Below, piece after piece: positions 7,205-15,562 of a DNA stretch of 64,000 nucleotides. This DNA is from Curtobacterium citreum. Its GTDB lineage: Bacteria > Actinomycetota > Actinomycetes > Actinomycetales > Microbacteriaceae. The notes below the pieces were generated by a model. That model was not told the DNA's origin, made no database searches, and saw only the letters and a program-made list of their open reading frames with translations. The stretch is from the NCBI RefSeq assembly GCF_006715175.1, contig NZ_VFMQ01000001.1, positions 3,100,001 through 3,164,000 on the forward strand, given 5' to 3'. A program made the position numbers and the translations under genes. Each line of letters starts with the position of its first letter. The stretch's first letter is position 1.

Positions 7205-8416
7205 GTGACGACGAACACGCTCGCCCCCGAGCACTCCAGCACGACCCGCCGCGCCACCGCGGCCGGTCGAGCGACCGGTGCTGCCCGGACGACGCCGCCA
7301 CCGCCCCTGACGAACCGGGCTCCGGCACTCGACGGCCTCCGGACGATCGCGATCCTCGCGGTGATCCTCTACCACCTGCACGTCCCGCAGTTCGAGGGCG
7401 GCTTCATCGGCGTCACCGTGTTCTTCGCCCTGTCCGGGTTCCTCATCACGACGCTGCTGCTCGGCGAGCACCGGAAGACCGGCCGCATCCGCCTCGGCTC
7501 GTTCTGGTGGAAGCGCCTGCTCCGGCTGTACCCGGCGCTCCTCGCCCTCGTGGCGGTCGGACTGCTGCTGTGGAACTGGGTCGGCGACTACAAGGGCGCG
7601 TCGTTCGGCCCGGGTGAGGCCGCGTTCATCGCCCTCACCTACACGGGCAACCTGTTCCGCTCGTTCTGGGACACCACGCAGGGCGTCTTCGCGCACACGT
7701 GGAGCCTGTCCATGGAGGAGCAGTTCTACCTGGTGTGGCCGCCCGTGCTCGTGCTGCTCTTCGTGGTGCGCGCTCGACGTCGGTGGCTGATGGCCGGCCT
7801 CGGTGCGGTCATCGTGGGCTGCTCGATCGCCGCCGGGCTCGTCTACCAGACCCCCAACGGCGGGTCGACGCCGGACGTGTACTTCTCCCCCGTGCTCGGC
7901 GTCGTGCCGCTCGCGACGGGCTGCCTGCTCGCCCTGCTCCTCGACGACGTGCGCGTCCGCACGTGGGCGGCCGGGGTCGCCGGGCACGTCGCGAGCTGGG
8001 CGGGCCTGGCGCTCCTCGTCGGCATCCTGCTCTGGATCGGCGACGACTGGACGCAGCACGCGTGGACCTTCGGCGTCGTCCTGCCCCTGACCGGGGTCGT
8101 GTCGTCGGTGCTCATCGCCGGGCTCGTCTCGGTCCGGTCACCGCTCTCCGCCGCGCTCGCCTGGACGCCGGTGTCGTGGTTCGGCCGCCGCGTCTCGTAC
8201 TCGGCGTACCTCTGGCACCCGCTCGTGATCGCCCTGCTCGACCCCTTCGCGATCGGGCCGTGGGGCACGGTGTGGCTCATCGCGGTCGCGCTGCTCGTGG
8301 CCGTCGGCGCTGCCTACGCGGTCGAGGTCCCGGTCGAGAAGGCCCGCAAGCGCGTCCGCGAAGCACGGTCCCTCGTCGCCGCCGACCGGGCCGAGCGCGC
8401 GAGCGTCACGAACTGA
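7205..8416 (+). CDS. Acyltransferase family 3 (OafA/YrhL-like) membrane protein
   Basis: A 403-residue polytopic membrane protein. The family signature PALDGLRTIAILAVILYHL (about residues 40-58), the GGFIGVTVFFALSGFLI segment, RIRLGSFWWKRLLRLYPALLAL and HTWSLSMEEQFYLVWP are the standard acyltransferase-3 motifs; about ten transmembrane helices follow and the tail is basic. Family members O-acetylate or acylate cell-wall or exported glycans. GTG 7205 is chosen because GGGAGGA lies at 7195-7201; the first ~35 residues are a cytoplasmic Thr/Ala-rich arm. Its upstream TCTTA element, shared with the GT39 and GT2-GtrA genes, suggests joint control of surface-polymer modification. Confidence 0.92.
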   Translation: MTTNTLAPEHSSTTRRATAAGRATGAARTTPPPPLTNRAPALDGLRTIAILAVILYHLHVPQFEGGFIGVTVFFALSGFLITTLLLGEHRKTGRIRLGSFWWKRLLRLYPALLALVAVGLLLWNWVGDYKGASFGPGEAAFIALTYTGNLFRSFWDTTQGVFAHTWSLSMEEQFYLVWPPVLVLLFVVRARRRWLMAGLGAVIVGCSIAAGLVYQTPNGGSTPDVYFSPVLGVVPLATGCLLALLLDDVRVRTWAAGVAGHVASWAGLALLVGILLWIGDDWTQHAWTFGVVLPLTGVVSSVLIAGLVSVRSPLSAALAWTPVSWFGRRVSYSAYLWHPLVIALLDPFAIGPWGTVWLIAVALLVAVGAAYAVEVPVEKARKRVREARSLVAADRAERASVTN

Positions 8417-8453
8417 CCGCCGCGCGGCTGGCAACCACCGGACCGCCCGTCCG

Positions 8454-8459
8454 TAGGCT
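8454..8459 (+). promoter_or_regulatory. -10 box (TAGGCT) of the monooxygenase gene, probably leaderless
   Basis: TAGGCT ends 6 bases before GTG 8466 and there is no Shine-Dalgarno sequence, which supports this GTG as the true start. Confidence 0.45.
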
Positions 8460-8465
8460 CGGCGC

Positions 8466-9644
8466 GTGACCTCCGACCCGACCGACGTCCTCGTGGTGGG
8501 CGGCGGCCCGGTCGGCCTCCTCGCCGCCGTGCTGCTCGCCGCCGAGGGCGTCGACGTGCGCGTCTGGGAACGCCGGAGCACGGCGCCGACGGGCTCGCGG
8601 GCGATCGGCATCCACCCGCCCTCGCTCGCGGTGTTCGACCGGGTCGGGCTCGCCGGTCCCGTCCTGGCCGAGGCGGTCCCCGTCCGCCGCGGGGTCGCGA
8701 CGAGCCGCGGCCGCACCCTCGGGACGCTGTCGTTCGAGCACGTCTCGGACCCGTTCCCGTTCGTCGCCGCGCTCGACCAGCACCGCACCGAGACACTCCT
8801 GCGTGAGCGGCTCGCGGCCCTCGCACCGCACGCCCTCCGCACCGGCACCACGGTCACCGCGCTCCACCCGGGGCGCGGGCACGTCGCCGTCTCCGGCTCC
8901 GGCCCGGACGGCGCACCGGTGCCGGTCCGCGCGCGGTTCGTCGTCGGCGCGGACGGCGCCAGGAGCACCGTGCGCGACCTGCTCGGCATCCGCACCACCG
9001 GCCGGACCTACCCCGAGCACTACGTCATGGGCGACTTCGCGGACACCGGCGACGCCCCGGTGGACACCGCGGTCGTCGACGTCGGCCCCGGCGGCGTCCT
9101 CGAGTCCTTCCCGCTGCCCGGCGGTCGCCGTCGCGCCGTCGCGCTCGTCACCGGCCCGGCCACGCGACCGTCGGGCACCGACGGGACGGAGGCGGGGCGT
9201 GCCTCCCGGCTGGCCGCGCTCGTCCGCGAGCGCACCGGCACGTCCCCCGACCCGGCGACCTGCTCGATGGTGAGTGCGTTCCGGACCCGGCGTCGCACCG
9301 CCGACCGGGTGGGCGTCGGGCGCGTCGTCCTGGTCGGCGACGCCGCGCACGAGATCAGCCCGATCGGCGGGCAGGGCATGAACCTCGGGTGGCTGGACGT
9401 CGCGGCGCTCGCGCCGCTCCTGGCCGACGCGGTCCGCTCCGGTGACGCGGGTCCGTGGCCCGCGTACGCGGCGACCCGGCAGGCGGCCGCGGCGCGCGCC
9501 GCGCGGCAGGCGGAGGCGAACACGGCACTCGGTCGCCCGGCTCGCGGTGCGCTGCTGGTCGGACGGGAGGCACTGCTCCGGTCCGTCCTGGCACTCCCGT
9601 CCGCCAGGTGGCTCGCCTCGACGTACGCGATGGAGTGGGCCTGA
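8466..9644 (+). CDS. FAD-dependent monooxygenase (PHBH/aromatic hydroxylase class)
   Basis: A 392-residue class A flavin monooxygenase. The FAD fold DVLVVGGGPVGLLAAVLLA is at residues about 7-25, the D-G motif VVGADGARSTVRDLLG near residue 160 and the G-D motif VVLVGDAAHEISPIGGQGMN near residue 290. These three motifs define NAD(P)H-dependent hydroxylases and epoxidases of small aromatic or polyketide substrates; no substrate can be inferred. The protein ends ARWLASTYAMEWA, and the DNA for this tail is followed by three degenerate tandem copies of itself. No partner genes surround it. Confidence 0.9.
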   Translation: MTSDPTDVLVVGGGPVGLLAAVLLAAEGVDVRVWERRSTAPTGSRAIGIHPPSLAVFDRVGLAGPVLAEAVPVRRGVATSRGRTLGTLSFEHVSDPFPFVAALDQHRTETLLRERLAALAPHALRTGTTVTALHPGRGHVAVSGSGPDGAPVPVRARFVVGADGARSTVRDLLGIRTTGRTYPEHYVMGDFADTGDAPVDTAVVDVGPGGVLESFPLPGGRRRAVALVTGPATRPSGTDGTEAGRASRLAALVRERTGTSPDPATCSMVSAFRTRRRTADRVGVGRVVLVGDAAHEISPIGGQGMNLGWLDVAALAPLLADAVRSGDAGPWPAYAATRQAAAARAARQAEANTALGRPARGALLVGREALLRSVLALPSARWLASTYAMEWA

Positions 9645-9651
9645 TCGGACC

Positions 9652-9846
9652 GCGTCCGCCAGGTGGCTCGGCTCTGCCCTCCGGACGGTACGCGACGGGG
9701 TGGGCCTGACCGGATCGCGTCCGTCAAGTGGCTCGACTCTGCCCACGGACGGTACGTCGATGGGGTGGGCCTGACCGGATCGCGTCCGCCAGGTGGCTCG
9801 ACTCTGCCCACGGACGGTACGTCGATGGGGTGGGCCTGACCGGATC
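9652..9846 (+). repeat. Three 65-bp tandem repeats derived from the 3' end of the monooxygenase gene
   Basis: Units run 9652-9716, 9717-9781 and 9782-9846 and end with GTGGGCCTGACCGGATC. The second and third differ at only two positions; the first is more diverged. The gene's own last ~54 bases (about 9598-9651: CCGCCAGGTGGCTCG to GAGTGGGCCTGATCGG) look like a related, shorter unit. The array fills the whole gap to the convergent UbiA gene. Confidence 0.9.
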
Positions 9847-9849
9847 GGC

Positions 9850-10761
9850 TCAGGCGACGAGTCGGGCACCGGCGACGCCGAGCTCGACCACGAGGACGAG
9901 GGACGACGCGATCACGAGCCGGAACAGGGCGCGGGTCGGTCGCCCCACCAGGACGAACCGGATCCCGACCACCGCGAGCACCACCACCACGAGTGCCCCG
10001 ACGACCGCGAGGACCGCCGCCCCGCCGCGAGCCGGGTCGGCTCCGGCCAGCTGCCCGCCGAGCACGAGCCCCGCGGCGACGACGAGCGACCCGAACGCGA
10101 GGACGCCGGCTCCGCGCAGGCCGAGGCGGTGCGGGAAGCCCCGAACACCCGTGGCCGCGTCGTCGAGCAGGTCGGGGAGGACGTTCGTGCAGTGGATCGC
10201 GATGCCGAACACCGCGCCGGTCGCGACCGCCCACCAGGCAGGCCAGGCGCCGCCGCCGGCGGCGACCGCGACGACCGGCAGCAGTCCGAAGGCAACCAGG
10301 AACGGTGCGACGGACCAGGCCGTGCGCTTGAGCCCCGCGTCGTAGGCCCACCCCGCGGCGACGAGCACGAGGTGCGCGACGGCCGCGACCGGACCGAGGA
10401 ACACGCTCGCGAGCACCGCGACCGCGGCCGTGACGAACGCGGCGGTCCGGACGGTCGAGGCTGCGACGAGGCCCCGTGCAACGGGCTTGTCGGAGCGGCC
10501 GACGGCCCGGTCGCGGTCCGCGTCGATCCAGTCGTTCGCCAGGCCGATCGACAGCTGCCCCGCCACCACGGCGAGCGCGACGAGCAGCACGGTGCCGAGC
10601 GGGTGCCCGACCGCGACGGCGATCACCGTGGCGAGGACCGTGACGGTGACGGTCGGCCCGGGGTGCGAGGACGCGAACAGCAGCCGCAGGGTCGACGGTC
10701 GGCTGGCCCGGGGTCGGTGCGGTGCGTCCACACGGGCGAGCGTACGGACGGACGGCTGCAC
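9850..10761 (-). CDS. UbiA-family prenyltransferase
   Basis: A 303-residue polytopic membrane protein with 8-9 predicted helices. The first aspartate-rich motif is NDWIDADRDRAVGRSDKP (N-D-x-x-D-x-x-x-D, about residues 76-93) and the second is the NVLPDLLDDAATGVRGFPHRLG segment near residue 195; together they bind the Mg-diphosphate of the prenyl donor. SRPSTLRLLFASSHPGPT at the N-terminus and the motif spacing resemble SCO-type actinobacterial UbiA proteins of unassigned acceptor (menaquinone, haem or lipid). GTG 10761 is the longest start; GTG 10731 is an alternative, and neither has a clear ribosome site. It lies downstream of the fdhA terminator. Confidence 0.88.
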   Translation of the reverse strand: MQPSVRTLARVDAPHRPRASRPSTLRLLFASSHPGPTVTVTVLATVIAVAVGHPLGTVLLVALAVVAGQLSIGLANDWIDADRDRAVGRSDKPVARGLVAASTVRTAAFVTAAVAVLASVFLGPVAAVAHLVLVAAGWAYDAGLKRTAWSVAPFLVAFGLLPVVAVAAGGGAWPAWWAVATGAVFGIAIHCTNVLPDLLDDAATGVRGFPHRLGLRGAGVLAFGSLVVAAGLVLGGQLAGADPARGGAAVLAVVGALVVVVLAVVGIRFVLVGRPTRALFRLVIASSLVLVVELGVAGARLVA

Positions 10762-10783
10762 GCGGTCGGGCCCGGATGACGGA

Positions 10784-10822
10784 CGGCCCCTGCGCCGCCG
10801 GGTGTCGACGGTGCAGGGGCCG
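10784..10822 (-). terminator. Terminator of the aldolase-dha-fdhA operon
   Basis: CGGCCCCTGC (10784-10793) and GCAGGGGCCG (10813-10822) are a perfect 10-bp inverted repeat 15 bases past the fdhA stop on the minus strand. No U-run is evident, as is usual in GC-rich actinobacteria. Confidence 0.7.
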
Positions 10823-10836
10823 CTGGGGCCGCCGGG

Positions 10837-12057
10837 TCAGGCCGCGGGGATGAGGCCGTTCGGGTTGAGGACGTACTTCGTCGCCGCGCCCTTGTCGAAC
10901 TCCTCGTAGCCACGCGGGGCCTCGTCGAGGCCGATCGGCTTCGCGTTCACGTTCTTCGCGATGCTCGTGCGGTCGTGCAGGATCGCCATCATCAGCTGCC
11001 GGTTGTACTTCATGACCGGGCACTGCCCCGTCGTGAAGGACAGCGACTTCGCCCAGCCGGTGCCGAGGCTGAGGGACAGGGCACCCTTCTTGGCGGCCTC
11101 GTCGACGCCGCCCGGGTCACCCGTGACGTAGAGCCCGGGGATGCCCAGGGCGCCACCGGCTGCCGTGATGTCCATGAGCGAGTTGAGGACCGTCGCCGGT
11201 GCCTCTTCCCCGGATCCGGCGCCGTGGCCCTTGGCCTCGAAGCCGACGGCGTCGATGCCGCAGTCGACGAGCGGTTCGCCGAGGATCTGGTCGATCTGCT
11301 CGGCGGGGTCGCCCTTCGTCAGGTCGACGGTCTCGCAGCCGAAGCTGCGCGCCTGGGCCAGGCGGTCGGCGTTCATGTCGCCGACGATCACCACGCTGGC
11401 GCCGAGCAGCATCGCCCCGGTCGCAGCCGCGAGGCCGACCGGCCCCGCACCGGCGACGTACACGGTCGAACCGACCTCGACGCCGGCGGTGACCGCGCCG
11501 TGGAAGCCGGTCGGGAAGATGTCGGAGAGCATCGCGAGGTCGAGGATCTTCTCGAGCGCCTGGTCGCGGTCCGGGAACTTCAGCAGGTTCCAGTCGGCGT
11601 ACGGCACGAGGACGTACTCGGCCTGTCCACCGACCCAGCCGCCCATGTCGACGTAGCCGTACGCGCTCCCCGGGCGGTCCGGGTTGACGTTGAGGCAGAT
11701 GCCGGTCTTCCGCTCCTTGCAGTTCCGACAGCGACCGCACGCGATGTTGAACGGGACGGAGACGATGTCGCCGACCTTGATGAACTCGACGTCCGAGCCC
11801 ACCTCGACGACCTCGCCGGTGATCTCGTGACCGAGGACGAGGTCGCTCGGCGCGGTGGTGCGGCCGCGGACCATGTGCTGGTCGCTGCCGCAGATGTTCG
11901 TCGCCACCGTACGGAGGATCGCCCCGTGGTTGACCTTGCGCCCGACGTTCGCCGGGTTCACACCGGGTCCGTCCTTGAGCTCGAACGTCGGGTAGTCGGT
12001 CTCGATGACCTCGACCTTGCCCGGCCCCTTGTACGCGACTGCGTGGTTGCTCGCCAT
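10837..12057 (-). CDS. fdhA: Glutathione-independent formaldehyde dehydrogenase (zinc MDR family)
   Basis: A 406-residue zinc medium-chain dehydrogenase closely resembling Pseudomonas putida FdhA in its long insertions and C-terminus. Catalytic zinc site: TNICGSDQHMVRG (Cys near 55) and GHEITGEVVE (His/Glu near 77). Structural zinc: ACGRCRNCKERKTGIC with four cysteines. Rossmann fold: VYVAGAGPVGLAAATGAMLLG near residue 180. FdhA oxidises formaldehyde to formate with tightly bound NAD and can dismutate aldehydes. It is the last gene of a minus-strand operon after dhaK (93-base gap with GGAGGA before its ATG), which suggests it removes an aldehyde made by the aldolase of the same operon. Confidence 0.93.
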   Translation of the reverse strand: MASNHAVAYKGPGKVEVIETDYPTFELKDGPGVNPANVGRKVNHGAILRTVATNICGSDQHMVRGRTTAPSDLVLGHEITGEVVEVGSDVEFIKVGDIVSVPFNIACGRCRNCKERKTGICLNVNPDRPGSAYGYVDMGGWVGGQAEYVLVPYADWNLLKFPDRDQALEKILDLAMLSDIFPTGFHGAVTAGVEVGSTVYVAGAGPVGLAAATGAMLLGASVVIVGDMNADRLAQARSFGCETVDLTKGDPAEQIDQILGEPLVDCGIDAVGFEAKGHGAGSGEEAPATVLNSLMDITAAGGALGIPGLYVTGDPGGVDEAAKKGALSLSLGTGWAKSLSFTTGQCPVMKYNRQLMMAILHDRTSIAKNVNAKPIGLDEAPRGYEEFDKGAATKYVLNPNGLIPAA

Positions 12058-12150
12058 GTGATCCTCCTCGATCGTCGGCGTCGGGACACCCGCGGTCGCG
12101 GGCGTCCTGTGTGGGAGCCGTCGGCGGGCGGGGTGGTGCCCGCCGACGGG

Positions 12151-13146
12151 TCAGAACGTGCGGATCGGGATCTCGGCGGGGGCGGCGAGGAGCTCCTTGA
12201 CCTCGTCGTCGAGCTTCACGAGCGTGATCGAGGCGCCGGCCATGTCGAGCGAGGTGCAGTACTCGCCGACGTAGCTCCGCACGGGGGTGATGCCCTGCGC
12301 GACGAGCTTCTCGTGCGCGATCCCGTAGAGCAGGTAGAGCTCGCTGATCGGGGTGCCGCCGAGTCCGTTCACCATGAGCGCGACCTCGTCGCCGTCGGAG
12401 AAGGGCAGGTCGGACACGATCGGGTCGAGCAGGATGTCGACGATCTCGTCCGCCGGGACGATCTTCTGCCGTGCGCGTCCGGGTTCACCGTGGATGCCGA
12501 CGCCGACCTCGATCTCGTCGTCGCCGAGTTCGAACAGCGGCGAGCCCTTGGCGGGCGGGGTGCACGCCGTGAGGGCGACGCCCATGGTCCGGGTCACCGA
12601 GTTGACCTTCTTCCCGACCCGGACGACCTCGTCGAGGTCGGCGCCGGCCTCGGCCGCGGCGCCGACCGCCTTGATCACGAAGAAGTTCCCGGCGACGCCA
12701 CGACGGCCGATCGTGTACGTGGAGTCCTTCACGGCGACGTCGTCGTCGATGAACAGGGTCGCGACCGTGATGCCCTCGGCCTCGGCGAACTCCTCCGCCA
12801 TCTCGAAGGCCATCTTGTCGCCCGTGTAGTTGTTGACCAGCAGGAGCACGCCCTTGGGGCTGTTCACCCGGCGGGCGGCCTCGATGACGTAGTCGGTCGG
12901 CGGCGCGGCGAACACGTCCCCGGGGCAGGCCGCGTCGAGCATGCCCTTGCCGACGACCATGACGTGCGCGGGCTCGTGCCCGGAGCCGGACCCCTGGACG
13001 ATCGAGACCTTGTCGTCGCGCGGGGCGTCGGCGCGGACGATCAGGTTCGCCTTCGGGTCGTAGGTCAGGGTGTCGGGGTTGGCGAGGGCCAGACCCTTCA
13101 GCATGTCCGGGACGAACTGCTTCGGGTCGTTGACGAACTTCTTCAC
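12151..13146 (-). CDS. dhaK: Dihydroxyacetone kinase subunit DhaK
   Basis: A 331-residue DhaK. QGSGSGHEPAHVMVVGKGML (residues 51-70) is the substrate pocket loop and VGVGIHGEPG carries His219, which forms the covalent hemiaminal bond to the ketone of dihydroxyacetone in the family (His218 in E. coli). DhaL is encoded 83 bases upstream. No DhaM phosphotransfer subunit is present nearby, so the phosphoryl donor (PTS or ATP) is open. The family also includes kinases for C4 ketoses such as erythrulose; the neighbouring aldolase and formaldehyde dehydrogenase make such a substrate conceivable. Confidence 0.93.
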   Translation of the reverse strand: MKKFVNDPKQFVPDMLKGLALANPDTLTYDPKANLIVRADAPRDDKVSIVQGSGSGHEPAHVMVVGKGMLDAACPGDVFAAPPTDYVIEAARRVNSPKGVLLLVNNYTGDKMAFEMAEEFAEAEGITVATLFIDDDVAVKDSTYTIGRRGVAGNFFVIKAVGAAAEAGADLDEVVRVGKKVNSVTRTMGVALTACTPPAKGSPLFELGDDEIEVGVGIHGEPGRARQKIVPADEIVDILLDPIVSDLPFSDGDEVALMVNGLGGTPISELYLLYGIAHEKLVAQGITPVRSYVGEYCTSLDMAGASITLVKLDDEVKELLAAPAEIPIRTF

Positions 13147-13229
13147 TGCGGTTGCCTCACTTCATCGTGGTGGTCGGGTACTGCGAAGGGTCGTGCTGGT
13201 GGGGGCGGATCGGATCTGGTCGGCTCGCG

Positions 13230-13859
13230 TCACCACTCGTCGGCGATACGCTCCGCGAGCACCGCGACGGCGACCGCGCCGGGGTCGGGCGAGCCGATGC
13301 TGCGCTCCCCCGTGTACGACGCACGCCCACGGCGGGCCTCGAGCGCCGAGGTCTCGTCCGCTGCCTGGCGTGCGACCTCGGCGGCGTGTCGGGCGATCGC
13401 GGCGCCGTCCCGGCCGTCCGCCGCGTCGGACTCGATCGCGTCGGTCATCGGGACGATCGCGTCGAGGAGCGTCTTGTCGCCGAGGTCGGCGCCACCGCGC
13501 TTCTTGATCCCCTCGACCGCGGCGCGGAGCATCGCCACGACGTCCTCTGCGGTCAGGTCGTCCTTGCCCTTGACGACCCCGGCCGCCCGCAGGAACGCGG
13601 TGCCCCAGATCGGACCCGACGTCCCGCCGATGCGGCTGCTCATCGTCATCGCGACCTGCTGCAGGAAGGTCCCCGGGTCCGACCGGTCGTAGTCGTCGAA
13701 CCCGGCGAGCACGTTCTCGAACCCGCGGGCGAGGGAGTAGCCGAAGTCGCCGTCGCCGGCCACCGCGTCGAGGTCGCAGAAGTACCGCTCGTTCTCGACG
13801 CAGGTGTTCGCGATGAGCCGCACGGTGGACTCGAGGTGGGTGGTGGCTTCGGTGGTCAT
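13230..13859 (-). CDS. dhaL: Dihydroxyacetone kinase subunit DhaL
   Basis: A 209-residue nucleotide-binding subunit. DLDAVAGDGDFGYSLARG supplies Asp31, Asp36 and Asp38 for Mg-ADP binding (the usual GDGDHG reads GDGDFG), followed by MTMSSRIGGTSGPIWG and GADLGDKTLLDAIVP, all typical DhaL motifs. The ATG at 13859 overlaps the stop of the HAD gene (ATGA), so translation is coupled. DhaL transfers phosphate to the ketose held by DhaK. The length of about 210 residues is normal for a stand-alone DhaL. Confidence 0.93.
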   Translation of the reverse strand: MTTEATTHLESTVRLIANTCVENERYFCDLDAVAGDGDFGYSLARGFENVLAGFDDYDRSDPGTFLQQVAMTMSSRIGGTSGPIWGTAFLRAAGVVKGKDDLTAEDVVAMLRAAVEGIKKRGGADLGDKTLLDAIVPMTDAIESDAADGRDGAAIARHAAEVARQAADETSALEARRGRASYTGERSIGSPDPGAVAVAVLAERIADEW

Positions 13860-14638
13860 CGTCGTCCTCCGGTCGGGAGCTGGGTGAGGGTGTCGAGGGT
13901 CACCCGTCCGGGCACCTCGACGTGGTGGGGGTCCGCGAGCACGTGTGCCGGCTCGTCGGGCAGGTCGCCGAGCCGGTCGACCACGAGCGCCGCGCCGGTG
14001 AAGTCCTCGTCGGCCGTGTAGCTGCTGACGGTGACGACCGTGGTGAGTCCGGCGCCGAGCGCTGCCCGGAGCCCGTTCGCGCTGTCCTCGACGACGACCG
14101 CATCTGCCGCGGTGACGCCGAGCTCCCGGAGCGCCAGCTCGTACACGTCGGGCGCGGGCTTCTTGCGCGGGACGACGTCGCCCGCGAAGACCGCGAACCA
14201 GTCGGCGGCGTCCTCGCCCACGGCGTGCTCGAGCACCGCGCGGACCGACGCCTCGGCCGAGGTCGAGGCCACCGCGAGCAGCCAGCCCGCGTCGTGTGCC
14301 TCGTGCACGATCCTGGCGATGCCGGGCCGCCCGGGCATCACCCCCTCGCGGACCATCGCGGTGTACCGCCGGGTCTTCTCGGCGTGCCACTCGGCCACCA
14401 GGGCCCGCTGTTCCTCGGGATCGGTCGGTAGGCCGGCGCGCTCGACGAACTCCGGCGTCAACAGGGACGCCAGCCGCTCCTTCCCGCCGCCGATCCTGAG
14501 CACCTCGGCGTAGTCGTCCTGGCTCCACCGGACCGGCAGGTCGAAGTGCTCGAACGTCTGGTTGAACGCCGGCAGGTGCCCGTCGCGCTCGGTGTCGGCG
14601 AGCACGCCGTCGCAGTCGAAGACGAGCGCGCGGGTCAC
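13856..14638 (-). CDS. HAD-superfamily sugar-phosphate phosphatase, CbbY-like
   Basis: A 260-residue HAD subfamily I protein. Motif I is LVFDCDGVLADTE (Asp8 nucleophile, Asp10), followed by the cap segment GHLPAFNQTFEHFDLPVRW that is characteristic of CbbY, a xylulose-1,5-bisphosphate phosphatase; motif II is LAVASTSAE, and motif III/IV are VPRKKPAPDVYELAL and VVVEDSANGLRAAL. The GTG at 14638 overlaps the aldolase stop (GTGA). In this operon it could remove phosphate from a dead-end bisphosphate or ketose-1-phosphate made by the aldolase and kinase. Exact substrate unknown. Confidence 0.87.
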   Translation of the reverse strand: MTRALVFDCDGVLADTERDGHLPAFNQTFEHFDLPVRWSQDDYAEVLRIGGGKERLASLLTPEFVERAGLPTDPEEQRALVAEWHAEKTRRYTAMVREGVMPGRPGIARIVHEAHDAGWLLAVASTSAEASVRAVLEHAVGEDAADWFAVFAGDVVPRKKPAPDVYELALRELGVTAADAVVVEDSANGLRAALGAGLTTVVTVSSYTADEDFTGAALVVDRLGDLPDEPAHVLADPHHVEVPGRVTLDTLTQLPTGGRR

Positions 14639-15498
14639 GACCGACCGGCCTTGCCGTCCGCGCCGAACCACGTGACGTGCTCGGCGATGACGTCGGTGAC
14701 GGCGGACTCGATCGCGGTGACGAGCTTCGGCGGGTCCCAGCTGTCCGTCGCCCGTGCCTGTTCGAGGTGCTCGAGCGAGGCGCGCATGTACGCGTGCTTC
14801 ACCGCGGTCGAGATGTTGATCTTCGACACCCCGGCGTCGATGAACGACCGGAAGTCGTCGCGGCTCAGCCCCGTGCCGCCGTGGAGCACGATCGGCCGGT
14901 CGGTCAGGGCGGCGAGCTCGGCGGCGCGCTCGGGCAGCAGCACCGGGTCCGCCTTGTACAGTCCGTGGCTCGTGCCCAGCTGCGGCGCGAGCAGGTCGCT
15001 GTCGGTCCGCTCGGCGACCTCCGCCAGTTGCTCGACCGAGTACGCGTGCCGGGACTCGTCGCTGCCCACGCCGTCCTCGACCCCGAGGATGTTCTCGATC
15101 TCCGACTCGACGTCCACCCCGGCGGCGTGCGCCGCGGCGGTGACCTCGGCGGTTTCGCGGACCGCGTCGTCGAACCCGCGGTCGGACGCGTCGAAGAGCA
15201 CGCTGGACCACCCCGCGGCGATGACGTCGTCGAGCACCGCCCGGTCCGGACAGTGGTCGAGGTGCAGCGCGACCGGCACCGGGACGTCCCGGGTGAGCGC
15301 GCGGAACAGGTCGGTGGTGAAGGCGGTCCCGGAGGCCTTCACGGTCTTCACGGAGATCTGCACGACGAGCGGCGCCCCGGTCCGGACCGCCGCGGCGATC
15401 ACCGCCCGCATGCTCAGCTCGTCGAACACGTTCACGGCCGGTACGGCGTACCCGCCGTCCCGTGCGGTCCTGGTCAACGTCCTGGTGGACACGTCCAT
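14635..15498 (-). CDS. Class II (zinc) ketose-bisphosphate aldolase
   Basis: A 287-residue protein of the fructose/tagatose-bisphosphate aldolase family. PVALHLDHCPD holds the catalytic Asp81 and zinc ligand His82; VESEIENILGVEDG is the acidic loop; GTSHGLYK (His178) and VLHGGTGLS (His206) complete the zinc site; VSKINISTAVKHAYM is the DHAP-phosphate loop. Enzymes of this family split ketose-1-(bis)phosphates into DHAP plus an aldehyde. It is the first gene of a five-gene operon with DhaKL, a phosphatase and formaldehyde dehydrogenase, which argues for a specialised catabolic substrate and not glycolytic fructose-1,6-bisphosphate. Confidence 0.9.
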   Translation of the reverse strand: MDVSTRTLTRTARDGGYAVPAVNVFDELSMRAVIAAAVRTGAPLVVQISVKTVKASGTAFTTDLFRALTRDVPVPVALHLDHCPDRAVLDDVIAAGWSSVLFDASDRGFDDAVRETAEVTAAAHAAGVDVESEIENILGVEDGVGSDESRHAYSVEQLAEVAERTDSDLLAPQLGTSHGLYKADPVLLPERAAELAALTDRPIVLHGGTGLSRDDFRSFIDAGVSKINISTAVKHAYMRASLEHLEQARATDSWDPPKLVTAIESAVTDVIAEHVTWFGADGKAGRS

Positions 15499-15562
15499 GC
15501 CTGGGTCCCCTCTTGCGTCGCTGCGTCGTGGGATGTCGCCGTCAGCGTCGACGACTGCTCGG

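Noticed and set aside
12058..12150. A riboswitch before fdhA
   Set aside because: The 93-base gap has no recognisable aptamer core and is best explained as an ordinary intercistronic gap.
10975..13692. A 905-residue plus-strand frame opposite fdhA and dhaK
   Set aside because: The opposite strand holds two clearly recognisable enzymes; the frame is compositional.
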